Part shown: piece after piece, positions 4,902 to 6,048 of the stretch
Layout of the letters: the number at the start of each line of letters is the position of its first letter
Position numbering within the stretch: the stretch's first letter is position 1
Source: Deltaproteobacteria bacterium
GTDB taxonomy: Bacteria > Desulfobacterota > Desulfobacteria > Desulfobacterales > Desulfobacteraceae
Direction: 5' to 3'
DNA length: 6,048 nt
NCBI GenBank assembly: GCA_003647385.1
Contig: QMMT01000145.1
Location: forward strand, 1-6,048
The notes under the pieces: model-generated
Seen by the model: only the letters and a program-made list of their open reading frames with translations
What the model was told of the DNA's origin: nothing
Database searches by the model: none
Program-made: the position numbers and the translations under genes

Positions 4902-6048
4902 CAGTATTTTGTTTTTAATAATTCGTTTTTTACCGCCATCCCGATTTTTTCAATGGTATAGGGTTTTTTAAGATAATGACCTGCCCCAAGCCTGAGGGTT
5001 TTTTCTGCCTGCCTGGTTTGGGAGTAACCGCTGGCAATAATTGCTTTTTGATTTGGTTTGAAGTTCAGGATCTGCCGGTAAGTTTCAAAACCATCGATCC
5101 CGGGCGCCATGATCATATCTAAAAGCAGCAGATCCGCATCATTTTCTTTCAAATATTGAATTGCCTCTTCTCCACTTTTTACACCAATGGTTTTATAGCC
5201 AAGCTTCTCCAGGGTGATGCCGGCAATCTGTCTTTGTTCATCAACATCATCAATAACCAGAATTTTTTCACCGTTGCCTTTATAGGCATCTATGGAAAGA
5301 GGTTCAATCTTTGTCAAAGTTTCATCGTGAGTTATGGGAAAGTACAAATTAAAGATAGTACCTTTAGCCGCACTTGAAATAATATCAATATAACCTTCAT
5401 GGTCCTGAACAGTTCCCCATACGACTGCCATGCCAAGGCCGGTGCCGCTTCTTCCCATCACTTTTTTGGTGAAGAAAGGCTCAAATATTCTTTTTAAATC
5501 TTCAGGATCAATTCCGATACCCTTATCTTGAACACTTAAGACAACATAATTCCCAGCCTGTACGTGATCATATCCTTTTATGGGCTTATCCAGATGTCTG
5601 TTTTGAGTGCGGATATGGATGACCCCCCCGTCGGGTTGGGCTTCTGCGGCATTGGATATCAGATTCATCAATGTTTTTTGAAGATGAATCGATGAGCCTT
5701 TCAAAAAGGGTGTGGTGGCTGTGATCTGTTTTTCAACAATAATGTTGGGATGGAATGATAGAATTTTCTTGTATTCCAGGGTAAACAAAAAATCCAGGAC
5801 CAGCTCATTTAAGTTCAATGTCTCCCGGGTGATTACACCGCGTCTGGAAAGGGTGAGAAGATCCTGGACGATTTCAGCAGCCCGGTTTCCGGATGATTGA
5901 ATAATATCAAGTGATTTTTTTAATGGGTCATCCCTGTGAAGATCCATTGCCAGAAGCTCAGGATAGGTTACAATACCGGATAATATATTGTTTAAATCGT
6001 GGGCCACGCCACCGGCTAAAAGGCCCAATGTTTCCATTTTCTGGGATC
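4901..6048 (-). CDS. Hybrid sensor histidine kinase with C-terminal receiver domain (N-terminus outside window)
   Basis: The frame is open to the right edge (S-Q-K precedes the Met at 6037), and that Met lies inside the dimerisation helix, so the sensor part is missing from view. Numbering from that Met, the phosphoacceptor is His13 in AHDLNNIL (12-19), of the NtrB-like type. The ATPase domain shows the N box (LMNLISNAAEA, 123-133, key Asn129), DKGIGI (171-176), FEPFF (185-189) and SGTGLGM (197-203). A linker at about 237-256 leads to a receiver domain: the Asp263-Asp264 acidic pair, phosphorylation site Asp307 in LLLLDMIM, Ser336 in IIASGYS, and Lys358 before Pro359. Such proteins autophosphorylate on His and can pass the phosphate to their own Asp; there is no HPt domain here and no separate DNA-binding regulator beside it. 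It ends 14 bases before the exported-protein gene, which may be its target or an accessory sensor. Confidence 0.
   Translation of the reverse strand, partial: SQKMETLGLLAGGVAHDLNNILSGIVTYPELLAMDLHRDDPLKKSLDIIQSSGNRAAEIVQDLLTLSRRGVITRETLNLNELVLDFLFTLEYKKILSFHPNIIVEKQITATTPFLKGSSIHLQKTLMNLISNAAEAQPDGGVIHIRTQNRHLDKPIKGYDHVQAGNYVVLSVQDKGIGIDPEDLKRIFEPFFTKKVMGRSGTGLGMAVVWGTVQDHEGYIDIISSAAKGTIFNLYFPITHDETLTKIEPLSIDAYKGNGEKILVIDDVDEQRQIAGITLEKLGYKTIGVKSGEEAIQYLKENDADLLLLDMIMAPGIDGFETYRQILNFKPNQKAIIASGYSQTRQAEKTLRLGAGHYLKKPYTIEKIGMAVKNELLKTKY

Overview
The window looks like chromosomal DNA from a strictly anaerobic sulfate-reducing Desulfobacterota, most likely the Desulfobacteraceae/Desulfobacterales. 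This is an inference from moderate GC (roughly 40-45% by eye), an Fe-S/DUF3786 protein, a cobalamin-type radical SAM enzyme, and a histidine kinase whose phosphoacceptor helix is of the type common in that group. Coding density is very high. There is no mobile element, tRNA, rRNA or CRISPR array, and no gene-free stretch longer than about 160 bases.

Layout. Three tightly packed genes are read on the minus strand from a promoter near 2100: rdgB (XTP/dITP pyrophosphatase), a nitroreductase-family flavoprotein, and a B12-binding-domain radical SAM protein that runs off the left edge. Each junction overlaps, by 4 and then 7 bases, so the three should be translationally coupled. The Shine-Dalgarno positions argue that rdgB starts at TTG (2055) and the nitroreductase at GTG (1408), not at the slightly longer ATG alternatives.

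A single plus-strand gene at 2212-3021 encodes an Fe-S/DUF3786 protein and diverges from the rdgB operon. The shared intergenic region (2056-2211) carries one sigma70-like promoter in each direction, with a small palindrome between them (2130-2140).

The right half is a second minus-strand operon. A histidine kinase with a fused receiver domain enters from the right edge, its N-terminal sensor outside the window. Fourteen bases after it comes a gene for a 622-residue exported protein that I do not recognise. That gene converges on the DUF3786 gene, and their stop codons share the bases TTAA (3018-3021).

Most of this is ordinary. The parts least explained by known families are the exported protein paired with the hybrid kinase, and the joint job of the nitroreductase and radical SAM enzyme placed behind a nucleotide house-cleaning gene. 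[Form note: the original answer gave no feature confidences; the 0 in each confidence field is a placeholder for 'not stated', not an estimate.]
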